DNA from: Georgenia satyanarayanai | GTDB lineage: Bacteria > Actinomycetota > Actinomycetes > Actinomycetales > Actinomycetaceae | DNA: 64,000 nt | Direction: 5' to 3' | Assembly: GCF_900116375.1 (NCBI RefSeq) | Contig: NZ_UETB01000006.1 | Span: 124,001-188,000 of the forward strand | Part shown: piece after piece, positions 54,329 through 63,500 of the stretch | Layout of the letters: each line of letters begins with the position of its first letter | Numbering within the stretch: the first letter of the stretch is position 1 | Program-made: the position numbers and the translations under genes | Notes under the pieces: generated by a model | The model's database searches: none | What the model was told of the DNA's origin: nothing | What the model saw: only the letters and a program-made list of their open reading frames with translations

Positions 54329-56177
54329 GCTTCTTGCAGTCATGGGACCCGTCAGCCCGGGGTTGAGCGCCCAGCGCCGGGATGTGGTGGAGCGCGCTGC
54401 TGCGGCAGTCCCCGGAGCGACTCGGTGGACTGTGCACGAGAGCCGGACGGCGTGTGCCGCCTTCGTTGCGACGGAGCCGGCCGGAGGCACCTTCGCGGAG
54501 GACCGATCCGCGGGCAGGTCGACGCGCCTCACGGTCGCGACCTCACCGCGTGGCCTCGCTGCCGCCGGAGGCGCCCGCGAGGTGGGAGCCGAGGCCGGGC
54601 ACGTCAGCCTCCTCCTGTGTGCCGACGGCGAGGTCGAGCTGACGACGGACGGTGTGGGGTTCCTCCCGTGCTACTGGTCGGCCGTTCCGGGCGGCGTGGC
54701 TGTGTCGACGCACCTGGCGACCCTCGTCAGCCTTGGCGCGAGCCCCGAGCCGGACGAGCAAGGAGTGGTGGAGTACCTCGCGATGCACCACCCGCTGGGG
54801 ACGCGGACGTTGCTGCGGGACGCGCAGATGCTCCCGGCGGGGGGACGGCTGCGCTGGGCCCCTGGCGCAGAGGTGTCGGTCAGCGCCGTCCCGCTCTTCG
54901 TGCCGACCACCGAGTCTCTGACGGACGACGCCGTCATCGCCTCCTTCGCCGAGCTGTGGCCCGAGGTCGTGGCGGACGCCTTCGGTGGGTCCGGGGAGAC
55001 AGCCCTCGGGCTGAGCGGTGGCCTTGACAGCAGGGCCATCGTCGAGGCTGCGGTGCAGATCGGCATCCGACCCAGCACGTACACCTACGGGACTCCGCCC
55101 ACCCACGAGCCAGTGGTCGCGGCGCGGGTGGCCGCGGCCCTCGACCTGGACCACGTCGCCATACCGGTCACGGCTGAGGCCGTTCTCGCCGGAGGCGCAC
55201 AGGCGTTGCACCGACTGGACGGGGCGCACAGTGCAAGTGAGATGTACGAGCTGTGGTTCGTCGACACCCTGCGCTCGCTGACCGGCACTGTCGTCAACGG
55301 GCTCGCCGGAGGCCCCCTGTGGGGGGACGACAAGGCTGTCGGGCTCACCGACCCGCGGGCAGTGCTCGACCGCCAGTGGCAGCGCTACGCCGCTGACGCG
55401 CGAATCTCTGCCGGGTTCCTCGGCGGCGACCTCGCCCAGCGAGCACCGGAGCTCCTGCGCGACTCGCTCGCCGACTCCCTGGGGCGCTGGGACCTCGGGG
55501 CGCGTGATGACATGGTCCTGTACTGGAAGATTGCCAACCGGCAGTTCCGCTGGGGCAACATGCTCACCAACGCCCTCCGGCGGTCCGGAATACGCGCGGA
55601 GGCGCCGTTCCTCGACTCCCGCTTCCTCCAGCTCGCCGCGCGTCTGTCCCCGCAGCAGCGCCGCAACGGCAACCTCTACCTGCGGGTCCACCGCGAGCTG
55701 TTCCCTCGAACCGCCCGCATCCCCAGGAGCGACGACGGCAACGCACCGGCCGCGCTGGACCACGTGTACTGGTCCGGTGAGACGTCCTACGTCAACCAGC
55801 TCGTGGGCCTCAGCCGGCGCCACCCGGTCTCCGGCGTGCGACGCGCTGCCCGGCTGGGCGGTCACCTGGCGCGGGCGACGCTTCGCGACGTCGCCGGTGT
55901 GGACGGCCCCGCCGAACGCAGCGAGCGACGCCGCTCGGTGTTCCCGGCTGACGTGTGGCTGCGCACCGAGCCTCGCTACGGGCAGCGGCTGTGCGAGCTG
56001 CTCATGGCCGGCGGCCACCGGCTCATCGACGAGGCTGCCGTGGCGGCGCAGCTGAGCGCCATCGGCAGTGGTGGTCCCACCGCCCCCGCCCTCCTCCTCG
56101 GCAGGGTGGCGGCGGCCGGAGTCTGGCTGTCGGACTACGAGAGCCGGGCTCTCACCCGGGTGCCGGCAGGCGCCTGA
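54318..56177 (+). CDS. Asparagine-synthetase-like ATP-dependent amide ligase, glutaminase site absent
   Basis: A 619-aa protein. Residues ~225-520 are the asparagine-synthase ATP-pyrophosphatase domain, with P-loop SGGLDS at 233-238. Residues 1-~200 resemble a degenerate glutaminase domain: the obligatory N-terminal Cys is missing (it begins MSYELLAVMG). Such proteins make amide bonds with ammonia or an amine, as in lasso-peptide cyclases, beta-lactam synthetase-like enzymes and some surface-polymer clusters. It overlaps the racemase gene by 11 nt. Joining an amino acid, perhaps the D-form made by the racemase, to the exported glycan is a plausible role. Its end overlaps the convergent gene at 56135 by 43 bp. 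Confidence 0.75.
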   Translation: MSYELLAVMGPVSPGLSAQRRDVVERAAAAVPGATRWTVHESRTACAAFVATEPAGGTFAEDRSAGRSTRLTVATSPRGLAAAGGAREVGAEAGHVSLLLCADGEVELTTDGVGFLPCYWSAVPGGVAVSTHLATLVSLGASPEPDEQGVVEYLAMHHPLGTRTLLRDAQMLPAGGRLRWAPGAEVSVSAVPLFVPTTESLTDDAVIASFAELWPEVVADAFGGSGETALGLSGGLDSRAIVEAAVQIGIRPSTYTYGTPPTHEPVVAARVAAALDLDHVAIPVTAEAVLAGGAQALHRLDGAHSASEMYELWFVDTLRSLTGTVVNGLAGGPLWGDDKAVGLTDPRAVLDRQWQRYAADARISAGFLGGDLAQRAPELLRDSLADSLGRWDLGARDDMVLYWKIANRQFRWGNMLTNALRRSGIRAEAPFLDSRFLQLAARLSPQQRRNGNLYLRVHRELFPRTARIPRSDDGNAPAALDHVYWSGETSYVNQLVGLSRRHPVSGVRRAARLGGHLARATLRDVAGVDGPAERSERRRSVFPADVWLRTEPRYGQRLCELLMAGGHRLIDEAAVAAQLSAIGSGGPTAPALLLGRVAAAGVWLSDYESRALTRVPAGA

Positions 56178-57118
56178 GCTGCAGGACGCACCTGACCCCG
56201 CAGGAGCGCCCGGGCTGCCTCCCGGTGCCTGGGGCGCCCGAGAAGGGCGCGGCTCGCCTCGTTGAGCAGGACGACGAACCAGAAGACGGCGCCGGGGACG
56301 CCGCCGTGCCGCCGGCGGTACAGCCGCGTCCGGTTGAGCGCCACGAGGCTCCACAGCCACGGGGACACCTGCATGTCACCACCCGGGTGGACGACGTCCG
56401 CGGAGGCGACGTATCGGAGGAGGAGGCCGGCGTCCCGGGCCCGCAGGGCGTAGTCGGTCTCCTCGGAGTACAGGAAGAAGTCCTCCGCCCAGCTGCCCAC
56501 CGCGTCGATGGTGCGGCGGGAGAGGAACATTGCCGCACCCGTCGCCCAGTCCGCGGTGGCGCCGTCGACGTAGTACGCGGGATCTCGGATCATGTCCCCC
56601 CACGCGGGGTAGCGGGCTGCGCGGTGTCCACCGAGCACTGCTTCGCCGAGCGCTCGGCGGATCGTCGGCTCCCGGCGCAGCGAGTACTTGAGCCGTCCCT
56701 GTCCGTCGAGGATGCGGGGGACCGCGATTCCGACGTCGTCGACACCCTCGACAGCGTGGACGAGGCGGACGACGCTGCCGGGCGACGGGACAGCGTCCGG
56801 GTTGAGGACGTAGGCGCCTCGCCGGGGCCGAGCCCGACGTAAGGCCAGGTTGATCCCCGCGCCGTACCCGAGGTTGGCTCCCGGTTCCAGGACGGTGGCC
56901 CACGGAGCCAGCGCTCTCACCAGGTCCACCGTCCCGTCACGGGAGTCGTTGTCCACGATGACGACCGTCGCGGGCCCCGCGCCCTGGAGGGCGGCCGGCA
57001 TCGCGCGCAGGAAGGGGCCGATGATCGCGGCGCTGTTGTAGGTGACGACCGCTACCAGGATGTCCGGCTCCTCACCGGGAGCCGGAGCCGGCGGCCCGGG
57101 GATGTGCTCCGCGCTCAC
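56135..57118 (-). CDS. GT2-family glycosyltransferase, rhamnosyltransferase-like
   Basis: A 327-aa GT-A enzyme. VAVVTYNSAAIIGPFLRAM near 21-39 and VIVDNDSRDGTVDLV bind the nucleotide; LNPDAVP is the DXD-like site. The acceptor motif SEETDYALRARDAG near 220 is typical of dTDP-rhamnosyl or galactofuranosyl transferases. The GTG at 57118 overlaps the upstream stop (GTGA). It is the last gene of the - strand operon. Confidence 0.85.
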   Translation of the reverse strand: MSAEHIPGPPAPAPGEEPDILVAVVTYNSAAIIGPFLRAMPAALQGAGPATVVIVDNDSRDGTVDLVRALAPWATVLEPGANLGYGAGINLALRRARPRRGAYVLNPDAVPSPGSVVRLVHAVEGVDDVGIAVPRILDGQGRLKYSLRREPTIRRALGEAVLGGHRAARYPAWGDMIRDPAYYVDGATADWATGAAMFLSRRTIDAVGSWAEDFFLYSEETDYALRARDAGLLLRYVASADVVHPGGDMQVSPWLWSLVALNRTRLYRRRHGGVPGAVFWFVVLLNEASRALLGRPRHREAARALLRGQVRPAAQAPAGTRVRARLS

Positions 57119-57960
57119 CACCGAGCCGGCTTCCCGACGACGCGGCGGGTCCGCTTGCGCACTGAGGTGAGTTTGCGTCTCCATCCGGAGTGCGCGCGGA
57201 CGTCCAGGGACGCCGTCTGGAGCACGCGAGCACTCTGAACGAGCTGTGCCGTCCAGTCGGCGACGGTGGTGACGCCGTTCGCCCTGGCAGAGAGCGGCAT
57301 CCGGTCCTGAAGATCGGCATCGGTGTGGATGAGGGTGTGGGGCGAGCGGGGGTCGTCCATGTGGTCCTCGGGCACGAAGGGGTAGTAGAAGCCGTTGACG
57401 GCGCCGGCGCGCGCGAGGCGGAGGCAGTAACCGGTGAAGGACTCGGTCTCCCCGATGCCACCGTGGCAGGACGTGAGCGCTCGCGGGAGCAGGTAGCCGC
57501 TGCCCTGCACCCAGAGGTTGCGCATGAGCCGGTGGCCACCGGCCAGGTCGACGGTCTTGCGCGAGGCGAGGTCCGGGAGGAAGTCCTCCTGCGGGTGGCG
57601 CCAGCTGCCGACCACCCCGAGCTGCGGGTTTGCTTCGTGCGCGGCGGCGAAGATGTCGAGCCAGCCGGGGCTCACGCGGCAGTCGTCGTCCACCTTGGAG
57701 ACGTAGGTGGCGCGGGACTCCTGCCACAGCCAGTTGGTCGGCTCACGCAGCCGGACGTTCTCCCGGCTGTGGTGGAAGCGGTGCACCCGCGGGTCCTCTC
57801 GGAAGGGCCGCAGCGCCTCGAGCGTGGCCTCGTCGTCACCGTTGTGCCAGAGCCACACGCGGTCACGTTCACCGAGGGTCTCGAGCAGGCGGGGGAGGCT
57901 CAGGTGGAGGTACCCGGCGCTGCGGTAGGTGATCATGAGGACGTCGGCGCGGTGCGTCAT
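57115..57960 (-). CDS. GT2-family glycosyltransferase
   Basis: A 281-aa GT-A enzyme. It starts ADVLMITYRSAGYLHLSLPRLL, broken at 20; SKVDDDCRVSPGWLDIF near 96-112 contains the DXD metal site. ETESFTGYCLRLARAG is the likely catalytic-base region. The ATG overlaps the FrhB-like stop (ATGA). Donor and acceptor are unknown. Confidence 0.83.
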   Translation of the reverse strand: MTHRADVLMITYRSAGYLHLSLPRLLETLGERDRVWLWHNGDDEATLEALRPFREDPRVHRFHHSRENVRLREPTNWLWQESRATYVSKVDDDCRVSPGWLDIFAAAHEANPQLGVVGSWRHPQEDFLPDLASRKTVDLAGGHRLMRNLWVQGSGYLLPRALTSCHGGIGETESFTGYCLRLARAGAVNGFYYPFVPEDHMDDPRSPHTLIHTDADLQDRMPLSARANGVTTVADWTAQLVQSARVLQTASLDVRAHSGWRRKLTSVRKRTRRVVGKPARW

Positions 57961-59195
57961 GGTGCGCTCACTTCCGGTCGGTGCAGGCCGCGCCGGCGGG
58001 CGCGGCGGTAGGTGCCGGCGATCGAGGTGACCTTCCCGCGCAGCGGCAGCCGCAGCCAGAGCCGGAACGCCGGCACGTTCCGGTAGCGCGGCACGCGCAG
58101 GCCCATGAGCCCCATGGTGAGCACCCGGCCCCACACCGCACCGCGGGTGGCGGCCAGGCTCGGCTGGCTCTGCTCGAGGCGTTCGAGCGGGATCGGGCCA
58201 CCGTCGAGGGCGCCGTCGGCGAGGGCCGCGAGCAGCGCGGCGCGGCCCGCCTCGGTCCGCACGACGACGAGGGACCGGCCGGGCTCGTCCGGACCGATCT
58301 CCCGGTACCACGGGTCCCCGACGGACAGGTCGGCGAACTCACCGGTGTGGTCCGGGCAGATGAGGCAGCGCCACTGACGGTTCTTGGTCAGGGTGCCGTT
58401 CCACGCCTCGGCGTACGTCATGCTGCGGACCTCACCGGAGCCGGACCGCACCCGGAAGTTCCCCGGCCACCCCTCACCTCGGTAGTCGACAGACGTGACG
58501 TCCTCCGTCTCCACACCCAGGGCGCGGACGAGCTCCTCGGTCGCCGCGGTCGACGGGGTACCTGCACAGAAGATCGCCACGGTGAGGTCGAGCCGGTCCG
58601 CGAGTGCAGGACGGAGGGCCGCGACGTTCCGGACGGCCGCGACGTCGCAGGGCTTGCCGACGAAGACCGTGCGTCCCTCGGCCTCCTCGACGAGGTCGAG
58701 GCGCTCGCACGGACTGGCCGGGGCGTACCGCGAGCCGGTGGCCGCCGTGATCGTCGCGTAGGTGGTGTTGCGGACCGTGACGTTGCGCAGCGGGTCCTGC
58801 GGGTCGGCCTGGACCTGGAGCGCGCCGCTCGCTCGCCCGCTGGTGACGGCGTGGGCGGCGAGGGCCGTGGTCACGCCGCCCGAGGAGCCGCGGTGACGCA
58901 CGTCCGGGTCGGTGGACCAGCACTCGTACAGCGCGAGCACCGGCCCCCACTCCCCGTTCAGCGGCGCCCCCTCCAGCGCCTCCGGACGGTGCTCGAGCCG
59001 CCGGCCCGGGCACACCGTGAGCGCATCACCGGTGAGCGAGCCGTTGACGGCCGCGATCGGCAGGGGACGGCGCCCGACGCCGGGGACGTCGTGCATGGTG
59101 AGGACGTCCCCGGCGACGTGCGCGCACGCCCCGCAACCGGTGCACAGGTGCGCGCTGACGACCTCCGGGATGGACCCGGCGACACGGCCGATCAT
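57957..59195 (-). CDS. FrhB-like (coenzyme F420 hydrogenase beta family) iron-sulfur protein
   Basis: A 412-aa cytoplasmic protein. An N-terminal ferredoxin-like motif CTGCGAC has Cys18, Cys21 and Cys24. SSGGVTTALAAHAV near 101-114 and the second cysteine group WRCLICPDHTGEFADLSVGDPW near 268-289 mark the FrhB family. Relatives in exopolysaccharide loci occur beside pyruvyl transferases, as here, with unknown reaction; F420 or flavin redox chemistry is likely. ATGA overlaps on both sides place it in one operon. Confidence 0.83.
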   Translation of the reverse strand: MIGRVAGSIPEVVSAHLCTGCGACAHVAGDVLTMHDVPGVGRRPLPIAAVNGSLTGDALTVCPGRRLEHRPEALEGAPLNGEWGPVLALYECWSTDPDVRHRGSSGGVTTALAAHAVTSGRASGALQVQADPQDPLRNVTVRNTTYATITAATGSRYAPASPCERLDLVEEAEGRTVFVGKPCDVAAVRNVAALRPALADRLDLTVAIFCAGTPSTAATEELVRALGVETEDVTSVDYRGEGWPGNFRVRSGSGEVRSMTYAEAWNGTLTKNRQWRCLICPDHTGEFADLSVGDPWYREIGPDEPGRSLVVVRTEAGRAALLAALADGALDGGPIPLERLEQSQPSLAATRGAVWGRVLTMGLMGLRVPRYRNVPAFRLWLRLPLRGKVTSIAGTYRRARRRGLHRPEVSAP

Positions 59196-60508
59196 GCGAC
59201 CGTGCCCGCGGATCCGTCACGCCACGACGAGACGGCGCCGAGGACATCGTCGAGCTGCCCCCGAGCCTGCGCGACGACATCTGGCACCCGGCGCCGGAGC
59301 ACCTCGCGGGTGGCGTCCCGGCGGGCGAAGGACGCGAGAGCCTGCTCGACGGCCTCCTGCCCGGCCACCGCCCTGGCATCGACCACGTCCTCCGCCACGG
59401 CGCAGGTGCCGAAGACCCCGCGGGTCTTGTCGCTGTAGGCGTACCCGAAGGCCGGTACCTGGGAACTGAGAGCGGCGATCGTCGCGTGCATCCGCGAGCC
59501 TGCGAACCAGTCGAGGCGTCCGATGCACCACTTGAGCTCGGCCGCTCGGAGCAGAGGTGAGAGTCGATGCACCCGCGTGCGCTCGACGGCGTCGAGGGCG
59601 TCGAGCACGGCCCCGTGCGCGGTGTCGTCGCTCTCGCTCCGGCCGACCCCGTGCACGTGGGAGACGAGCACGACGACAGCGCCTGCCCGCACGAGCTCGC
59701 GGACGAGGCTCGTCATGGTGGCGAGGTAGGGCCCGGCGAGGCCGAACCGGGCGACCGCTGACTCCTCACGCAGGAGTCCGCTGACGTTCACCCCGACGAC
59801 GACCTCGCCGGTCAGGCTGTCGAGCTGCTCGACGACGGACGCTGCGGGCTCGCGTGCGGGCAGCGCGAACGCGACGTCCACGCCCTCCCGCAGCCTGGTC
59901 GCGTCCGCAGACGGCCCGGCGAGGTCGAGCAGCTGCTCATGGCTCCAGGCGTCACGCGCGTACGCCAGGGCCGAGTGGCGCACGAGTCCCTCCGCCCGGC
60001 GCCTTCCCTCCGCCGTGGTGAAAGGGCCGAACGTCTGCGGCAGGAGGACGAGTGGCCGCCCTGAGCGCACCGCGGCCTCCTTGGGTGCGCAGATCGTCGC
60101 GAGACGGCGGGGACCGTACAGATCGGTGAAGCTGTCCCCACCGCTGATGTCCAGGACCGCATCGGCAGCCCCGAGCCGGGCGACGACCGGGTTGCCGAGC
60201 CCGCCGAGCGCCCGGTCGACCCGGATGCGGGCCCAGCTCTCACGCCGGTGCCAGCGTCGGGAGTTGCGCACGCCGAGCCTGTCCACCCGAGCGTCTCCCG
60301 GCCATGAGCTGTCGGCGCTCACCCCCCAGCCGTCACCGAGGACGCTCACGCTGTCGACGGAGGCGGCGGAGGCGAGGTGGGCGACGACAGAGGTCCCGAG
60401 AGCCTCGACACCGCGGTTGTCGTTGTCGAGGGGGGCGCCCGCGACGACGAGGCGTGTCCCTCTCGCGGAGGGCCGGGCGTTCGTCGACGTCGTGCTGTGG
60501 GTGGTCAT
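59192..60508 (-). CDS. Polysaccharide pyruvyl transferase (WcaK/CsaB family)
   Basis: A 438-aa enzyme that transfers pyruvate from phosphoenolpyruvate to a sugar as a ketal. It opens TRLVVAGAPLDNDNRGVEAL near 18-37. DAVLDISGGDSFTDLYG and PLVLLPQTFGPF near 135-165 are family motifs, and SRMHATIAALSSQVPAFGYAYS near 345-366 is the PEP-side signature. The ATG at 60508 begins the family-like region; no ribosome-binding site is obvious. It overlaps the FrhB-like start (ATGA). Confidence 0.87.
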   Translation of the reverse strand: MTTHSTTSTNARPSARGTRLVVAGAPLDNDNRGVEALGTSVVAHLASAASVDSVSVLGDGWGVSADSSWPGDARVDRLGVRNSRRWHRRESWARIRVDRALGGLGNPVVARLGAADAVLDISGGDSFTDLYGPRRLATICAPKEAAVRSGRPLVLLPQTFGPFTTAEGRRRAEGLVRHSALAYARDAWSHEQLLDLAGPSADATRLREGVDVAFALPAREPAASVVEQLDSLTGEVVVGVNVSGLLREESAVARFGLAGPYLATMTSLVRELVRAGAVVVLVSHVHGVGRSESDDTAHGAVLDALDAVERTRVHRLSPLLRAAELKWCIGRLDWFAGSRMHATIAALSSQVPAFGYAYSDKTRGVFGTCAVAEDVVDARAVAGQEAVEQALASFARRDATREVLRRRVPDVVAQARGQLDDVLGAVSSWRDGSAGTVA

Positions 60509-60563
60509 GCGTCGCCTTCCGTGCGGTGTGGTGCGCCCTGGTGGGCGGTCTCGGTCTCGTGGG

Positions 60564-63500
60564 TCAGGGCAGGGTGAGGACCTCGTGCAGGGCGCTCGCG
60601 GCGGCGCCTGCGAACTGTGCGCCCGCGACGACGTGCAGGTGTCCGTCGATGACGCCCGCAGCCGCGCCGTGCCGGGCGGTCGGGACGCGGCGTGCCGTGG
60701 TCCACTCGTCGGTCGCCGGGTCGTAGACCTCGGTCGCGTCGAAGGGCAGGCCGTCGGGTCGCGCCTCACCGCCGACAGCGACGATCCGGCCGTCGATGAC
60801 ACCTGTTGCCATCGTGCGCCGGGCCGTGGGCATCGAGGATCGGGGGACCCAGCCTCCGCCGCTCGCGGGGTGGAGAGCCTCCATGGACCCGAGCGTCCCC
60901 ATCGGTGTCTGCCCGTTGGACAGGCGCGTGCGGCCACCGAAGACGTAGAGCACGCCGTCGACGACGGCGGAGCCCGGGTTGTCCCGCGCCGTGGTGAGCG
61001 GCGGGGCGGCGTGCCAGGTCCCGCTCGCGAGGTCGAGCCGCTCGACGACGGCGGTGGAGCCGCCGTCGGCGGTCATGCCGCCGGCGACGTACACCTGGCC
61101 GTCGACCACCTGGGCGGTCGCTCCGCCGCGAGCGGTGGGCATGGACGGCAGTGGCGACCACGTGTCGGTCGCCGGGTCGTAGGACCAGGCCGTCGCAACG
61201 GCGCCGGAGAACGGGGCGGTGGAGCCACCGACCACGAGGAGGTGCGTGCCGTCGGTCGTGACGGCGGGGTTCTCCACGCCCGGCCCGGGCAGGTCGGCCA
61301 CCCGGGTCCACGTGCCCTCGGGCGCGTCGTAGCGGTAGGCGCGCGTGGAGTGACCGGCTGCTCCCTTGCCGCCGACGACGTAGAGGGCGTCACCGATCGC
61401 CACGCCCCCGGCGTCGAGGACCTCGACGGGGAGGGGTGCCTCCTCCGCCCAGCAGCCGATGTCGCGCGGGGTGAGGAAGGTGATCCGGCCACCGGAGCCG
61501 GCGAACTCACCCACGACGATCCGGCCGTCGGGAGCCTGGGCGATGGGCAGAGGGTCGGTGAAGCCACCGACGATGCTCTGCGTGCGTACCACGGACCGGC
61601 CGTCCGCAGAGAGCGTCACCGCGGTGATGTCGTCGCCCACGGAGTAGTTGGTGATGAGGAGGTGGTGGTCCAGCGCCCCGCAGAAGGCGCCACCGCTGAA
61701 CTCGATGATGCCGTTGGCCGACCGGTTCGCCCCGAGGTCGCCGATGGGCGGTGTGTAGGTAGGCAGCGGCTCGGTGTCCTGATAGCTGCCGTCCGTGAAG
61801 ACGCACTCCCCGCGCGAGGGGTTGGGGTGACCGTAGTAGCGCCCCTCCTCGATGAGGTTGAGGACGTCGTTCTGGTTGCCGGGGTTGTGACCGCCCTGGG
61901 TCCACGGACGCGTGTCACCCATGCCGGTGCAGGGGGCCTGGGCGGTGGGCGGGTAGCTCCCCACGACGCCGAGCCCGTTGTTAGGCCCGTAGACGTGCCC
62001 GTTGGAGTGCTCGACGAAGTCGTAGGTGTTGCGCAGGCCCGAGGCGAAGACGGCGACGTCGCAGTCCCCGGACTGGTAGATGTCGCTGAGGTCGGCGCAG
62101 TCGCCGTCGAAGCCGGGCACCTTGACGTCGGCCACGAGGAGGGCGGCGGACAGCGGCTGCTCGGCGCGGTCACCGAACTCGGTGTTGGCCGTGTTCGGTG
62201 CCCCGGCGCCGGTGTTGCCTCCCTGGGCGATGTAGAGACGCCCGTCGCCACCGAAGTGCAGGGCGTTGGTGCCGTGGTTGGCGATCGACCGTGGCAGTCC
62301 GGTGATGACGTCACTGCGGTAGCTCAGCCCCGGCCCCGACAGGCGCGAGACGATGCTCGAGTCCGCCTCGCCGTCGTCGGCCGAGGGGGAGGAGTGCCCC
62401 GCCCACACGATGACGTTGCTCGGGGTGGAGGCAGGGTCGACGGCCAGACCGAGCGCGAGACGTGCCCCGAGCGTGGAGACCACCTGGGTGTCGCTCACGG
62501 TGCCGTCCGGCGCGAAGGACAGGATGTAGATCTTGCCGAACATCGACTGCACGTACAGCTTGCCGTCCGGTCCGTAGGCCATCGACGTGGGGAAGGGGAC
62601 TGGCACGGAGTACCGGTCGAAGGGGTAGTCGGCGACGTCCGCGGGATCGTGCTCCCCGGTCACCGAGAACTGGGAGAAGCGGAACTCCGTGTGCTCCGCG
62701 GCGCTCCGGCTGCTGGCGAAGACCCCGCCGAAGCTCCGGGTGCCGATGAGCGGGTCGATGCCGGCGGCGTCGAAGCTGAAGAACTCGCCCGGCACGTCGA
62801 AGCTGCGCAGGGCGGACTGGCCGCCGTCGCCCACCCGGTAGTAGCCCGTCGCCTGCCGGGTGCCGGGGTCCACGCGGATCGACAGCTCGACCGGGACGTC
62901 GGAGGGGATGGTGAGGTAGGGGGAGTTGCGCCGCGAGACCTCGGTGCCGTCCACCTCGAGGACGTGCTCCACCCGCCACCCCTGCGGGGTGCTGACGAGC
63001 GCGACGCGGTCGACGTGGTTCTGGTCGTAGCCGAACCAGATTCCGGCCTGCTCGTACTTCCGGGTGGTGGCGGGCGGGCCTGCGATGGTGGCCGTGAGGA
63101 CGGTGGTGGCAGTCGGACCGTCGAAGCCGACACCGAGGGCGTTGTCGAGGGTGTTCTCCTTGACCGAGCCTGGAGTTCCCGTGATGTCCAGGGTGCCCTC
63201 GCCGAGGTCGACCTCCAGGCGGTCCCGGAGGTACTCGGTACCGTCCGGCCGCGGCAGGAGGGTGGTGAAGCCCGTGCCGACGCCGTCGACGTCGATGATG
63301 CCCTTGGCCTCGTACCGGAAGCCGAGGTTGTAGGGGGTGTCGACCTTGATGAGCTCGCAGGAGACGGGGGCACAGCCGCCCGGCTCCCCGACGACGAGCG
63401 TCACGGGCAGGACGGCGGTGAACGCGCCGGCCGAGGTGGCGACGAGCTCACCGTGCCAGACCCCCGCGGACAGCCCCGCCGGGTTGACGAGGACGTCCAC

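Noticed and set aside
54318-56177. Lasso-peptide cyclase interpretation of the asparagine-synthetase-like gene.
   Set aside because: No precursor peptide, B-protein (transglutaminase-like protease) or RRE domain gene lies nearby; the neighbours are glycan genes.
57957-59195. A true F420-reducing hydrogenase subunit.
   Set aside because: No hydrogenase large or small subunit genes are present; the context is polysaccharide synthesis.
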